The position numbers were made by a program, and so were the translations under genes. A DNA stretch of 47,810 nt from CAZAYP01 sp964489425 [NCBI: uncultured Verrucomicrobiota bacterium]. Its GTDB lineage: Bacteria; Verrucomicrobiota; Kiritimatiellia; RZYC01. The notes below the pieces were generated by a model that made no database searches, was not told the DNA's origin, and saw nothing but the letters and a program-made list of their open reading frames with translations. The DNA lies in the NCBI GenBank assembly GCA_964489425.1, contig CAZAYP010000044.1:1-47810 (forward strand), in the 5' to 3' direction. Positions 11,201-18,753 of the stretch are shown piece after piece. How positions within the stretch are numbered: position 1 is the stretch's first letter; the number at the start of each line of letters is the position of its first letter.

Positions 11201-12646
11201 TGCGTGGCTTCCAACGGCCAGACGCTCGACACGCTGGACAACTACCTGGTGATCGCCGTGTCCGCAACCAACAGCGTGTCCGGCCCGGCCATTCATCCTG
11301 GCATCTACGCCGAGCAACTGGAAACCATCGGCCTCATTTACCAAGCCAACGGGCCGGTCATCTTGCCTGGCGGCGCGGGGCAACCGCCCACCAACCAGGT
11401 CGGGCCGGCCCTGCATTTCACCATGCTCAGCGCGCCGGTGGACTCTTCCAACAGCGTGGGCGCCACGATCCGGTTTGACCTTGCCGCGCTGCACGGTGTG
11501 GACCTGGTTTCGGCCAGCACCTGGCAATGGGATGACTTTGCGTTGACTTGGCTGGAAACACCCGGCCACCTGGTCCCGCTCGAGTCAAGCTACACCGTGA
11601 CCCTGACCAACGGCGGCGTGGTTGCCTTTTTCGCGCCCAACTCCAGCGATACGAACCCGCCGGCCTCCATTACCGACCTGGTGGCCTTGACCGGTGACGA
11701 TCCGTTCACGGTACATCTCCAATGGACCGCGCCGGGCAGCGATGGCACCAACGGCCAGGCGCTGGCCTATGACCTGCGTTACAGCACGACAGAGACCGAC
11801 TGGAGCAATGCGACCCCCGCCTACCTGGCCGTCGCCCCGGCCGCGGCCGGCAGCGCGGAAAGCGCAAGCCTGGTACTGCCGCAAGCCGGGACGTTCTATT
11901 ATTTCGGGATGCGCGCCCTGGATCAGGCCGGCAATTACGCGCGCTCGAACAACGTCACGTCGGCCATGTCCGGGCTCGACGACGCGAATGGCGACGGCAT
12001 CTCGGACGCCTGGCTGGCCGACGCCGAAGCCGCGGCCGGCGGCGTCACCATTGCGCCGGATGACGACTTGGACAACGACGGCCGCACCACCTACGACGAG
12101 TTCAATGACAACACAGACCCCAACAACTGGGATACGGACGGCGATGAAATGTCCGACGGCTATGAAGTGGAGAACAATCTCGACCCGCTGAACGCTGACG
12201 ACCGCGACCTGGACCCTGACGGGGATGGCTTGACCAACCAGGAGGAATCCGCGCTGGACACCAACCCTCAGTCCGCCGACACGGATGGCGACGGCATGCC
12301 CGACCCCTGGGAGGTGGAAATGGGCCTGGATCCCAAGACCACGGCCAATTACAACGGCGCCGACGACGATCCGGACGCGGACACTTTTGACAATCACCAG
12401 GAGTACGGCGCCGACACCCAGCCGACCAATGCCGCTTCGTATTTGCACATCCAAACTATGAACCGGGGGCAACTGCTCTTCGAAAGTTCGCCGCGTCGCC
12501 AGTACCAGGTGCACGGCACAACCAACCTGTGGCGGGCCCCATGGCAACCTGTGCAAAACCTGTCCGGAACCGGTGGGGTGCAGACCGTGACCGTCACGAA
12601 CAGCCAGGGCGTGGGATTCTACAGCATCGGCGCCGAGTACCCCTGA
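5234..12646 (+). CDS. Giant secreted multidomain protein with HExxH metalloprotease core
   Basis: This 2470-residue protein starts at ATG 5234 (AAAGGCGGAAG upstream) with a signal peptide, about 1-23. Next come about five BACON/Ig-like repeats (24-555; W-L-x-[IV] and G.Y.G.I.[IV] patterns), a TolB/WD40-like propeller (about 560-825; IWSIRPDGSDRRLL), three more BACON-like repeats (to about 1150), an InlB-type repeat (1154-1223) and a carboxypeptidase-regulatory-like domain (1226-1300). The zinc protease signature HEFGHYGLNFRDEY is at 1649-1662 (ligands His1649 and His1653, Glu1650 catalytic, Asp1660 likely third ligand), with a possible Met-turn at Met1692. A fibronectin III domain (2145-2245), Asp-rich thrombospondin-3-like calcium repeats (2248-2400) and a 65-residue C-terminal module follow. 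The HE-HxxxxxxDE spacing matches CLCA-family proteases. It is probably exported and calcium-stabilised; the substrate is unknown. Confidence 0.85.
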   Translation: MKKIMLGLGAALFLGSASQGWCAQLAVTPVALSNQTWQGLTPSSQTFEIYQSSGNATVFNYSVSSSAGWLSIVPANGSFAGGPQGSASVTVNYATKSLATGAYVGTISIEAPEADNTPVTLPVALRVQPSHRVYGVEPATQHVTVVYGSTNQAQCTLAVWNAATPGLAQPLSWTLMPAASWIEARDPSGSSTGTQVVHTLVLTNFALLYVGTYTGRVDVYNAGMPASNSPVAATVVLSIIETPPELGLSTNRISLVVTQGVWVADRSLQVLNRGDGWLPFDATNYSPWLTVSPHQGSTHMEQPETLACHFSVQSLLPGTYTDSIKVAPPGSTDDDDAEYCSISVVVRPYPYSLAVTGSLAGTVTAGSGASLVQTMQVWNCGSDLAMTYDASAGVMAGEPQWLEISPETATCGQSRVTHQVTMSAADLQEGAHEGWITIMAFDAPNSPLSTTVFFYVASDIRVTPTPIICQVPEHGLASNVTVGIWNAGSTNRVYYTITGDSFWFECDSPGGDSAGETNFVTLSFDTTGLHPGVYRGALRVVGTHQTLDVPVLLQVGTVMGEFEERLVFSAKLDGRPDQDIWSIRPDGSDRRLLYGKTGDQYAPRVSFDGTQVVFEEPAASRIMAYDLISGEETALDTFDPCSWLNPSNDLVQARLVYGRGAYLTRRILDGGLDNLFNAPGELFEVIGADQAGQYLFYTRRPVGGRADSLRSLRLDTRAQQTLLPQTAGVRTWGDVAPGGNALCYTYQAPSGGRRQSLRELTQGRGERELAAAGDEQFLGAVYRPDGEQVVSLATRDSNGARRLVNIRRADGQRTTIFSAASDSLMSPPDCAMLFAANPVLWLSTGVFSNYVPLLMDGSLTNALGIRNTGNSVMIWSVTSDVEWIYFSADSGTSTGETDTLKVYVKPYALPDGIFTGRVTVTANSTNSPGVVTVVANVNQRPPVIAMMAELAAAADLNGSPAVLDVPVWNDGDSRFSYTATTNRSWMRLLQWSGTVSNNVSNVRLACSPTGLAAGTYTGQVMVVGDNSRQTNRTAIIFDVVAPLPVIPRPAANPTNLTPSTYRYEPTARQYVTISNTASSGILNYYATDNASWLEVFPSSSATNQRGFTRQAALQIWYTTTNLAQGTHTAAITVHGSNGTAVVQVAMTVLAPRQFTLTIPAVTGGGVLRAPDQAGYTYGSPVLLIATNLPGYYFKSWKGPTSSARSQVATVTVNSNITVTPEFVERNRIYGRVTNTLLGTGIKNVNVLCGDRVCTTDISGWYEAYLPATNHIFFTCGRKGYTPTEPWGVIDLHAGANRRDVGLRPSAIKNLKAYQPDGTRDVVISYELLGETNDVFTVALSMSGNRGQSWTIGLTNVSGDVGYNVKPGAYRKIHWDAGRDFDMQECYGMVARLQARGQSVTSSTFALLTVGADNWKVAAYLDYNSNGQYDPGEILANMPFYIGQRTYANVTSGADGIAAINSAILHSEKVFARQQITTRPAVKDHHGVVDDIMWTLWMDSDEGRDDNNWTGQWKAYRLDSDDIARARRGDVVYVKLGHPVFEWNLTFDAYAPVDDDYLRNMRAGLGRASEYLYCITHGQMKLGKLFISSPDHDLRREDVVVIPESGTSATYANAIESGESSDDIDLYMEDLGWNNAASNTYSAFGRTLIHEFGHYGLNFRDEYEPATGGDSVDTNWGWNANYPDLFPRNYGTMQGQSANHLSSANDYIQDYNDYVPDGYSANDPPSYNDLARWVSEHYFHRGYRACWEYLKARFDQSYSFGGKVVPVRLIGQRPGVFANGKSSSNDRDSSFDIPRPYSVCRVKIDDGPWQGPYDVGGPGRRLASGMGRLQFVVLDQGAPAAGARVALRRAADGRLLSAGRTDARGQALLLDWAPGDTLELFRNGQRLTQVLAADTPRPLTLDFEAATRHAAQWPLATNRLGLVLSGSLMGLSNYTFSLRSSVPLAGLPAVVVHFDEGGSSTVTMQNVSMDARAFQGNVELADRRGLFEISCVASNGQTLDTLDNYLVIAVSATNSVSGPAIHPGIYAEQLETIGLIYQANGPVILPGGAGQPPTNQVGPALHFTMLSAPVDSSNSVGATIRFDLAALHGVDLVSASTWQWDDFALTWLETPGHLVPLESSYTVTLTNGGVVAFFAPNSSDTNPPASITDLVALTGDDPFTVHLQWTAPGSDGTNGQALAYDLRYSTTETDWSNATPAYLAVAPAAAGSAESASLVLPQAGTFYYFGMRALDQAGNYARSNNVTSAMSGLDDANGDGISDAWLADAEAAAGGVTIAPDDDLDNDGRTTYDEFNDNTDPNNWDTDGDEMSDGYEVENNLDPLNADDRDLDPDGDGLTNQEESALDTNPQSADTDGDGMPDPWEVEMGLDPKTTANYNGADDDPDADTFDNHQEYGADTQPTNAASYLHIQTMNRGQLLFESSPRRQYQVHGTTNLWRAPWQPVQNLSGTGGVQTVTVTNSQGVGFYSIGAEYP

Positions 12647-12791
12647 CCCGGCCCATAATCGCCTGGCTGATGCGCAGCAAGGCTTCGTAGATGGGGCTGG
12701 CCGGGTCTCCGGACAACCCCGGACCAGTGGCCGTGGCGTTCACTGCGGGCACCTTGGCAGCGCGCTGCTGCCGCGCGCGCGCCGGATCCGT

Positions 12792-13193
12792 TCATTCACG
12801 GGATACCCGGTAATTGTACACGAAGGTCCGGCAGTTGAGGCAGATTTGGTACTCGCCATCGCGTTGGTTTGGGATGGGACCCCACTTGATTCTCATGGGC
12901 TGGCCGCAGCCACTGCAGCGCAAGGGCGGTCTTCCGGCCAGGACCAGCATGGCGCTCGACAGCGCGGCCCCGACAAAGAGCAACGCCCCGATGCCCAGCC
13001 CGGGAACGAACCACATCAGGCCAGATCCCAGCATGACCACAAAGGCGCCGAGCATCCCGAGGAGTGACAGTGTCACCATCCAGTCCTTTTTCGCCGCTGC
13101 CGCCCGCATGGTTGCCTGTCCCTGCTTGTCGCAAGTGAACGAAGGATCCTCGTAGGGTTCAACGACATAATGCTTGTCCCAGGGTTTCCTCAT
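12792..13193 (-). CDS. Small membrane protein with C-terminal zinc ribbon
   Basis: The 133-residue product starts at ATG 13193 (AGGAAG upstream). It has a charged N-terminus, two hydrophobic segments (about 43-63 and 65-87, MVTLSLLGMLGAFVVMLGSG and LGIGALLFVGAALSSAMLVL) and a cytosolic-type zinc ribbon, CSGCG followed 20 residues later by CLNC. I do not recognise a named family; the layout suggests a membrane-anchored metal-binding protein. It is the last gene of the minus-strand operon, 39 bases after the HerA-like gene, and shares no obvious pathway with it. Confidence 0.7.
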   Translation of the reverse strand: MRKPWDKHYVVEPYEDPSFTCDKQGQATMRAAAAKKDWMVTLSLLGMLGAFVVMLGSGLMWFVPGLGIGALLFVGAALSSAMLVLAGRPPLRCSGCGQPMRIKWGPIPNQRDGEYQICLNCRTFVYNYRVSRE

Positions 13194-13232
13194 GTCGTTC
13201 TGCTTCCTTTGGCCGGGTTGCGCGGGCCGCCT

Positions 13233-14714
13233 TCAGCGCCGGCCGCCCAGCAGTGAGCCGAGGAGCCCGCGGACGAGCTGGCGCCCGAGCGACGAGCCGA
13301 TGCTGCGTACCACGGACTTCATCATGGTTTCCCCCACGCCCTGGCGGCTGCGTGGGGCGGCCGCGGGAGGCCGCGGCGCGGCCGGCCGCTGCGGAGCGGG
13401 CGCGGGCGCGGGTGGTGGAGCGGCGGCGGCAGCCCGTTTTTTCAGCAGCTCGTAGGCGGACTCGCGGTCCACGGCCTGGTCATAGATGCCGGCCAGGGGC
13501 GACTGGTGGACCAGGTCCGCGCGCTCGGCATCGGTGATGGCGCCAAGCTGGGATTCGGGCGGCGCAACCAGGGTGCGCTCCACCACCGTGGGCCGGCCCT
13601 GCTCGTCCAGGGTGGACACCAGCGCCTCGCCCACTTCCAGCTCCGTGATGGCCTGGGCCGTGTCCAGCGCCGGGTTGGCGCGGAACGTTTCCGCGGCCGC
13701 GCGCACCGCTTTCTGGTCCAAGGGCGTGAACGCGCGGAGCGCGTGCTGGATGCGGTTGCCGAGCTGGCCGAGCACGCTTTCCGGCAGGTCCAGCGGGTTC
13801 TGCGTCACAAAGTAAACGCCGACGCCCTTGGACCGGATCAGGCGCACCACCTGCTCGATCTTCTCCACCAGCACCCGCGGGGTGTCGCGGAACAAGAGGT
13901 GTGCTTCATCAAAGAAAAATACCAGGCGGGGCAGGGGGCGGTCGCCGGTTTCATCCAGCGTTTCAAACAGCTCCGAGATCAGCCAGAGCAGGAACGTGGC
14001 GTAGAGCCGGCCATCGTGGACCAGGGTGGTCGCGTCCAAAACGCTGACCATGCCTTCGCCGGCGGCGGTTTGCTTCATAAGATCCGCCATGCGCAAGGCG
14101 GGCTCGCCGAAGAACGTCTCGCCGCCGGCTTCGGCCAGGGTCAGCAGGTTGCGCTGGATCGTGCCGACCGTGGCCGGGGCGAAATGGCCGTAATCGGCTC
14201 TCAACTCGCCGGCGTGGTCCGCCATCCAGGCCAGCAGCGCGCGCAGGTCTTTCACATCCAGCAGCAGCAGGCCCTGGTCATCGGCCAGCTTGAACGCCAG
14301 TTGCAGGGCAAACTGCTGGGTTTCGTTCAGGTCCAGCAACCGCCCGAGCAGGAGCGGGCCCATGTCCGAGAGCGTGGTGCGCGCCGGGTGGCCGCGGCGG
14401 CCGTAGAGATCCCAGAACAGCGCCGGGCAGGCGCGCGGCGCAAAGTCGTCCAGGCCCAGCTGGGTGACCCGGGCCTGGATGCGCGGGGTCAGCACCCCGG
14501 GCCGGGCCAGGCCGGCGAGGTCGCCCTTGACATCCGCGGTGAACACCGGCACGCCGCGCCGTGAGAATTCCTGGGCCAGGCGCTGCAGGGTGACGGTTTT
14601 GCCGGTGCCCGTGGCCCCGGCGACCAGGCCGTGGCGGTTGGCCATGGCGGGGTGCAACACCACGGGCCGGCCATCCGCGGTTTTGCCAATCAGCAGTGGG
14701 GTAGGGGTGTCCAT
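13233..14714 (-). CDS. HerA/YjgR-like (DUF853) P-loop ATPase
   Basis: This 493-residue protein begins at ATG 14714 and carries a Walker A GATGTGKT at 33-40 and a Walker B ending in DEAH at 269-272 (FFFDEAHLLF). Downstream come the family hallmarks YFVTQNPLDLPESVLGQLGNRIQHALRAFTP and GEALVSTLDEQG. These match the YjgR/DUF853 family of HerA-FtsK-type ATPases. E. coli YjgR is poorly characterised; HerA relatives pump or process DNA, so a DNA-directed role is inferred only. The C-terminus has an Ala/Pro-rich linker (about 430-460) and a Gly/Arg tail. It lies 12 bases after rfaE1, within the same operon. Confidence 0.88.
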   Translation of the reverse strand: MDTPTPLLIGKTADGRPVVLHPAMANRHGLVAGATGTGKTVTLQRLAQEFSRRGVPVFTADVKGDLAGLARPGVLTPRIQARVTQLGLDDFAPRACPALFWDLYGRRGHPARTTLSDMGPLLLGRLLDLNETQQFALQLAFKLADDQGLLLLDVKDLRALLAWMADHAGELRADYGHFAPATVGTIQRNLLTLAEAGGETFFGEPALRMADLMKQTAAGEGMVSVLDATTLVHDGRLYATFLLWLISELFETLDETGDRPLPRLVFFFDEAHLLFRDTPRVLVEKIEQVVRLIRSKGVGVYFVTQNPLDLPESVLGQLGNRIQHALRAFTPLDQKAVRAAAETFRANPALDTAQAITELEVGEALVSTLDEQGRPTVVERTLVAPPESQLGAITDAERADLVHQSPLAGIYDQAVDRESAYELLKKRAAAAAPPPAPAPAPQRPAAPRPPAAAPRSRQGVGETMMKSVVRSIGSSLGRQLVRGLLGSLLGGRR

Positions 14715-14726
14715 GGCATGGCGCTC

Positions 14727-15746
14727 CTAGGCTGGCCCGGCATCTTCGTGGATCGCCTGCAGCAGTTCGTCCGGCGAACAGGTGGCGGTCCCGAGCTTGC
14801 CGACCACCACGCCCGCGGCGTAGTTGCCCATTTCCGCGGCCTCCTCGTAGGAGGCGCCCGCGGCCAGCGCGGTGAGGCAGACGGCAATCACCGTGTCGCC
14901 CGCGCCGCTGACATCATACACCTCGCGGGCGCGCGTCGGAATATGGCGCCGCGGCCCGTCGGCGGTGACCAGCAGCATGCCTTTGGGGCCGAGGGTCACG
15001 AGCAGCAGGTCGGTGTTCCACTTGCGTTGGAGGAGCCGGCTGGCCTCGAGCAGGGGCTCGTCCTGCAGCGGGTCGGCCAGGGGCGCGGTCTCGCGCAGGC
15101 CCATGACCCCGAACGCCTCCTTGCGGTTGGGCGTGGCCAGGGTGATGCGCGGGATCGCCATCTGCTCGTTGTCCTTGGGGTCCAGGCCCACGGGCACCTT
15201 GCGCCGCGCGGCCTCGGCCAGCACATGATCCACCACGGGCTGCTGCACCACGCCCTTGCCGTAATCCTCGATGATGACGCCGGTGGCCTGGCCGATTTCG
15301 CGGCTGAGGCGCGCGCGGAACGCGGCCAGCGTGGGCGGGTCATAGGTCACGAGGCTGTCCCAGTCCACGCGGCAAACCTGCTGGTGCTCGGCCACGATGC
15401 GGGTCTTCACCGTGGTCGGCAGCCCGCCGGGCAGGGGGTCGGCGGACAGGATGACCCCGCCGCGCCCCAGCAGTTCGTCGAGCTGGCGGGCCGGGGCATC
15501 GCTGCCGACAAAGCCCGCCACCACCGCCTGGCCGCCGAGCGACTGCACGTTCCACGCCACGTTGCAGGCGCCGCCGGGCACGCTCTGCTCGCGGTGCACT
15601 TGGACGACGGGCACGGGCGCTTCCGGCGAGATGCGGTGGACCGCCCCATGGATGTAGCGGTCCAGCATCAGGTCACCCACGACGAGGATGCGTTGCTGCC
15701 GGAACCGGCTTAAGAGTTCGCGGGCGCGATCAGCTGGCAGGGACAT
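14727..15746 (-). CDS. rfaE1: D-glycero-beta-D-manno-heptose-7-phosphate kinase
   Basis: The 339-residue PfkB-fold kinase phosphorylates D-glycero-D-manno-heptose 7-phosphate at C1 in the ADP-heptose pathway for LPS inner core. Family signatures are ILVVGDLMLDRYIHGAVHRISPEAPVPV near the N-terminus, GGACNVAWNVQSLGG, PTTVKTRIVA, IIEDYGKGV and the anion-hole/catalytic GAGD at 281-284. The start is ATG 15746, chosen for a perfect AGGAGG ten bases upstream; a longer frame to 15788 adds only an Arg-rich stretch. The length fits a stand-alone kinase (HldA/RfaE1) without the adenylyltransferase domain of HldE. The start overlaps the end of the DUF3108 gene by 17 bases, suggesting coupled translation. 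Confidence 0.92.
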   Translation of the reverse strand: MSLPADRARELLSRFRQQRILVVGDLMLDRYIHGAVHRISPEAPVPVVQVHREQSVPGGACNVAWNVQSLGGQAVVAGFVGSDAPARQLDELLGRGGVILSADPLPGGLPTTVKTRIVAEHQQVCRVDWDSLVTYDPPTLAAFRARLSREIGQATGVIIEDYGKGVVQQPVVDHVLAEAARRKVPVGLDPKDNEQMAIPRITLATPNRKEAFGVMGLRETAPLADPLQDEPLLEASRLLQRKWNTDLLLVTLGPKGMLLVTADGPRRHIPTRAREVYDVSGAGDTVIAVCLTALAAGASYEEAAEMGNYAAGVVVGKLGTATCSPDELLQAIHEDAGPA

Positions 15747-16659
15747 GGGCCGGGCCTCCTTCCGGGGTGGCCGCCGGCGGCGGCGCAACGGGGGGCAGAT
15801 CGATGTGCAGAATGGAACCCGTGTTGCGCACCTCGTCCAGCAGCAGCTTAACGCTGGCTACCGGGACCTGGACGGCCATCTTGGTCATCGGCCGGCGCTT
15901 GTCGCGGGCGACCCACATCCAGCCTTTGCCCTTGTGCACAAACAGGCCTTGGAACGCGGCTTCCGGGAACAAGCGCACGCTGGGGATCTCCTCGCCCGGC
16001 ACGGTTTCCACATCCTCGTACGCTTCGGCGGTCACGTACAGGTCGTAGGTTTTATCATCGGCCATGACGCGGAAATAGTATTTGCCGCCCGCTTCAAAGT
16101 CGATGGCCCGCCCATAGTACATGAAGGTCATCAGGTCGCGCGTATCGGAATCAATCGGGAACTCGGCATCGTTGCCGTTGGTGAAGTTGTGCTGGCGCGC
16201 GACGCGGTTGGTGAAATCGAACAGCGTCAGCTCATGGCAGCGGTACCCGCCTTCTTTCAGGTTTTTCATGAAGCTGACCGGGCGGAACCGCTCCGGGTCC
16301 ACGAGGGTTTCGATCACGTCATCCACCGGCCACAGCTTGCTCAGGACCTTGTTGGTCTTGGCGCGGCTGCGGATGAAGAGCAGGTCCCGGCCCAGGGAGT
16401 TGGTCCAGCCGGTGGTGACCACGGCCTCGCCCACGGGGATCCAGCCCCAGTAAATCCGGTACACGAGTTCCTGGTTGACCGGGAAATCAACCGCCGCAAC
16501 CCTGGGCGTTTCGAATCCCGCGCGCGGCACATGGTCAACGTCTGCGCCGGGCGCCGGCAAGCTGGCCGCCAGCAGCGCCAGCATCGCGGCGGCGAGATGG
16601 AAACTGGCGCGCGCGGCGCGGGGTCTTGAACGGGGGGGAAGTAGCGGTTCCATTTGCAT
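15730..16659 (-). CDS. DUF3108 periplasmic protein
   Basis: From ATG 16659 (AAGGA seven bases upstream) the product is 309 residues, with an Arg-rich n-region, a hydrophobic segment LAAAMLALLAASLPAPGA and a likely cleavage before DVDH. The mature part follows the DUF3108 pattern: ELVYRIYWGWIPVGEA near the start, then a Trp-Pro-[VI]-Asp-Asp segment, PERFRPVSFMKNLKEGGY, DLMTFMYYGRA and a C-terminal KGKGWMWVARDKRRPMTKM. DUF3108 proteins are periplasmic beta-rich proteins of unsettled function, often next to LPS genes. Here it sits between a MOSC-MogA fusion and the heptose kinase, which fits an envelope role. A longer start at 16707 lacks a signal-peptide-like beginning. Confidence 0.85.
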   Translation of the reverse strand: MQMEPLLPPRSRPRAARASFHLAAAMLALLAASLPAPGADVDHVPRAGFETPRVAAVDFPVNQELVYRIYWGWIPVGEAVVTTGWTNSLGRDLLFIRSRAKTNKVLSKLWPVDDVIETLVDPERFRPVSFMKNLKEGGYRCHELTLFDFTNRVARQHNFTNGNDAEFPIDSDTRDLMTFMYYGRAIDFEAGGKYYFRVMADDKTYDLYVTAEAYEDVETVPGEEIPSVRLFPEAAFQGLFVHKGKGWMWVARDKRRPMTKMAVQVPVASVKLLLDEVRNTGSILHIDLPPVAPPPAATPEGGPAHVPAS

Positions 16660-16669
16660 GGTATGTCCC

Positions 16670-17596
16670 TTAGTGTCGGTCAATGCCTCGGACCATGAAC
16701 ATGGCATGTTCGAGCAGGCGCAGTATTTCCGGGCCGTATTCCTCGGCGGCGCGGACGCTGCCGGGCAGGGTGAAGATCAGGCTGGATCCGGCCAGGGCGG
16801 CCACGCCGCGGCTCAGCAGGGCTGCCGGGTGCTGGGCGCCGAACTTGATGCGGAGGTGTTCCATGATCCCGGGAATCATCCGCGGTGCGAGACTCATCAC
16901 CGCTTCCGGGGTCACGTCCCGCGGCCCCAGGCCGGTTCCGCCCAGGGTGCAGATAAAGTCGGTCCCGGCTGCCACCCGCGCCGCCAGTTCCGCACGGAGG
17001 CGATCGAGGTCGTCGGGAACCAGGGCTTGCTCCAGCGCCAGGCGCCATGGCCGGGGCTCGAAGAACGCCTCCACGAGGCCGCGGAGACAGGGCCCGCTGC
17101 GGTCGGTGTACTCGCCGCGGCTGGCCCGGTCGCTCACGGTGATCAACGCGCCGCGCAGGGTGAACGGCTCCCACTCAAGCACGGCCCCGGCTTGCAGCGG
17201 ACCGGGGTGGATCACGCGGCAGAACACGCCCACCTTGGGCATGATGCAGCGCCCCACGTCCCGGAAGATGGCGCAGGTGTCGCCGTGACACTGCTTGCCG
17301 ATCTGCGTGACTTCGAGCAGCAGCGCGCCGCTGCGGAAGCGGTCCAGCAGCCGGACCTGGTTGTCGGCCAGGCCACGCACGGTGAGGTTTTCCCCAAACT
17401 CTCCGGGATGGACCGTGCGGCCGGTTTCCTGCTCGAACGCGCGGATGGCAGCGGCTCCCAGCAGGCTCACCTGGCGGTGGCCGTGACCGGCATGGGCATC
17501 GCCGGCCAGGCCCAGCGGCGTAACCTCGGCGGCGGGCGCCGGCTGCTTGGCCGTGCCTTTGGCCACGGATAGGTTGATCGACGCAATTTCCAGCAT
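16670..17596 (-). CDS. MOSC domain-MogA/MoaB molybdopterin adenylyltransferase fusion
   Basis: The 308-residue protein joins two domains. Residues 1-145 are a MOSC domain (GLAGDAHAGHGHRQVSLL, HPGEFGENLTVRGL, GKQCHGDTCAIF with the conserved Cys near 103). MOSC domains bind sulfur or molybdenum cofactor and include YiiM and the MOCS C-terminus. Residues 148-308 are a MogA/MoaB-type domain with ITVSDRASRGEYTDRSGP, the molybdopterin-binding GGTGLGPRD at about 218-226, and TLPGS. MogA adenylates molybdopterin before molybdenum insertion. The fusion would couple cofactor adenylation with a Moco-sulfur or Moco-carrier function. ATG 17596 is the first gene of the operon; the next gene starts 10 bases after its stop. 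No other molybdenum gene is visible in the window. Confidence 0.88.
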   Translation of the reverse strand: MLEIASINLSVAKGTAKQPAPAAEVTPLGLAGDAHAGHGHRQVSLLGAAAIRAFEQETGRTVHPGEFGENLTVRGLADNQVRLLDRFRSGALLLEVTQIGKQCHGDTCAIFRDVGRCIMPKVGVFCRVIHPGPLQAGAVLEWEPFTLRGALITVSDRASRGEYTDRSGPCLRGLVEAFFEPRPWRLALEQALVPDDLDRLRAELAARVAAGTDFICTLGGTGLGPRDVTPEAVMSLAPRMIPGIMEHLRIKFGAQHPAALLSRGVAALAGSSLIFTLPGSVRAAEEYGPEILRLLEHAMFMVRGIDRH

Positions 17597-17741
17597 GCCT
17601 AATCCCTGTTTGCCGGCACTGTATATAAAACCGCGCCAAACCGCAATAGCACGGAAAGCTTGATATCAGCGGCGCAACGCTCTACCCTGAACCATATACT
17701 TGAAATCAGGTTGGACCTTGCCGCCCAGCCTGCCGACCGAC

Positions 17742-18746
17742 ATGAGCGCCGCATTAATAGAAAAAACGCTGCATTTTGACAACGCCCGCGAGGCCCACGC
17801 CATCACGGGACACAGCCCGGGCCTGATTGCGCGCATGGAGCAGGTGCTGGGCGTGAAGCTCACCCCGCGCAGCGCCTGGCTGCGCCTGGAAGGCCCGGCG
17901 CCGGCCGTGGAGCAGGCTGGGCGGTTCTTCGAGAGCCTGCGCGCCGCGCGCGACCAGGGCGCCTGGCTGCAGGAGCAGGCCATCGTGTACGCGCTGCGGG
18001 CGATCGAGGATGGCCATGCGGCCGAGTGGGAGGAACTGCTCCGCCTGCGCATCGAGGTGGGGCCCGGGAAACCCGCCGTGTTCCCGCGGACGTTCGGGCA
18101 GAAGCGGTACCTGCAGGCCATCATGGACCAGGATATCGCCTTTGGCATCGGGCCCGCCGGCACCGGCAAAACCTACCTGGCCATGGCCACCGCCGTGGCC
18201 GGCCTGCTGCGGCAGGAGGTGAGCCGGATCATCCTCACCCGGCCCGCCCTGGAAGCCGGCGAGGCGCTGGGCTACCTGCCGGGCGACATGCTGCAGAAGG
18301 TCGCGCCCTACCTGCGGCCCCTGTACGATGCGCTCTACGACATGATGGCCGCGGAAGACATCGAGCGCCACATGGCCCGCGGCGTGATCGAGGTGGCGCC
18401 GTTGGCCTACATGCGCGGCCGCACCCTCAACCATGCGTTTGTCATCCTCGACGAGGCCCAGAACACGACCACTGAACAAATGCTGATGTTCCTCACCCGG
18501 CTCGGGTTTGACTCCAAGTGCGTCATCACCGGCGACCTGACCCAGGTGGACCTGCCGCCGCACAAAACCTCCGGCCTGCAGGAAGCGCGGCAGATCCTCT
18601 CCGGCGAGCCCGGGATCGCGCTGGTGGAACTGGGCGACGAGGACGTGGTGCGCCATCCCCTGGTGCAGCGCATCATCCAGGCGTACCGCGCCGCGCGGTC
18701 ATCGCCCCCGGGGCGCGGGCCCAACGGAGCCGCCCGCCCGGCGTAG
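17742..18746 (+). CDS. phoH: PhoH-family ATPase
   Basis: From ATG 17742 the protein is 334 residues; a TTG at 17700 would add 14 residues without a better ribosome site. An N-terminal KH-like region (about 1-90) precedes the PhoH ATPase domain with [16 protein letters not shown] (Walker A at 137-144), [45 protein letters not shown] (Walker B) and the GDLTQVDLP motif. PhoH proteins are RNA-associated P-loop ATPases linked to RNA processing and ribosome maturation. Only seven bases separate it from the 7TM-HD gene, a pairing seen in many phyla. It is divergent from the MOSC-MogA operon across about 145 bases. Confidence 0.93.
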   Translation: MSAALIEKTLHFDNAREAHAITGHSPGLIARMEQVLGVKLTPRSAWLRLEGPAPAVEQAGRFFESLRAARDQGAWLQEQAIVYALRAIEDGHAAEWEELLRLRIEVGPGKPAVFPRTFGQKRYLQAIMDQDIAFGIGPAGTGKTYLAMATAVAGLLRQEVSRIILTRPALEAGEALGYLPGDMLQKVAPYLRPLYDALYDMMAAEDIERHMARGVIEVAPLAYMRGRTLNHAFVILDEAQNTTTEQMLMFLTRLGFDSKCVITGDLTQVDLPPHKTSGLQEARQILSGEPGIALVELGDEDVVRHPLVQRIIQAYRAARSSPPGRGPNGAARPA

Positions 18747-18753
18747 CCGCACC

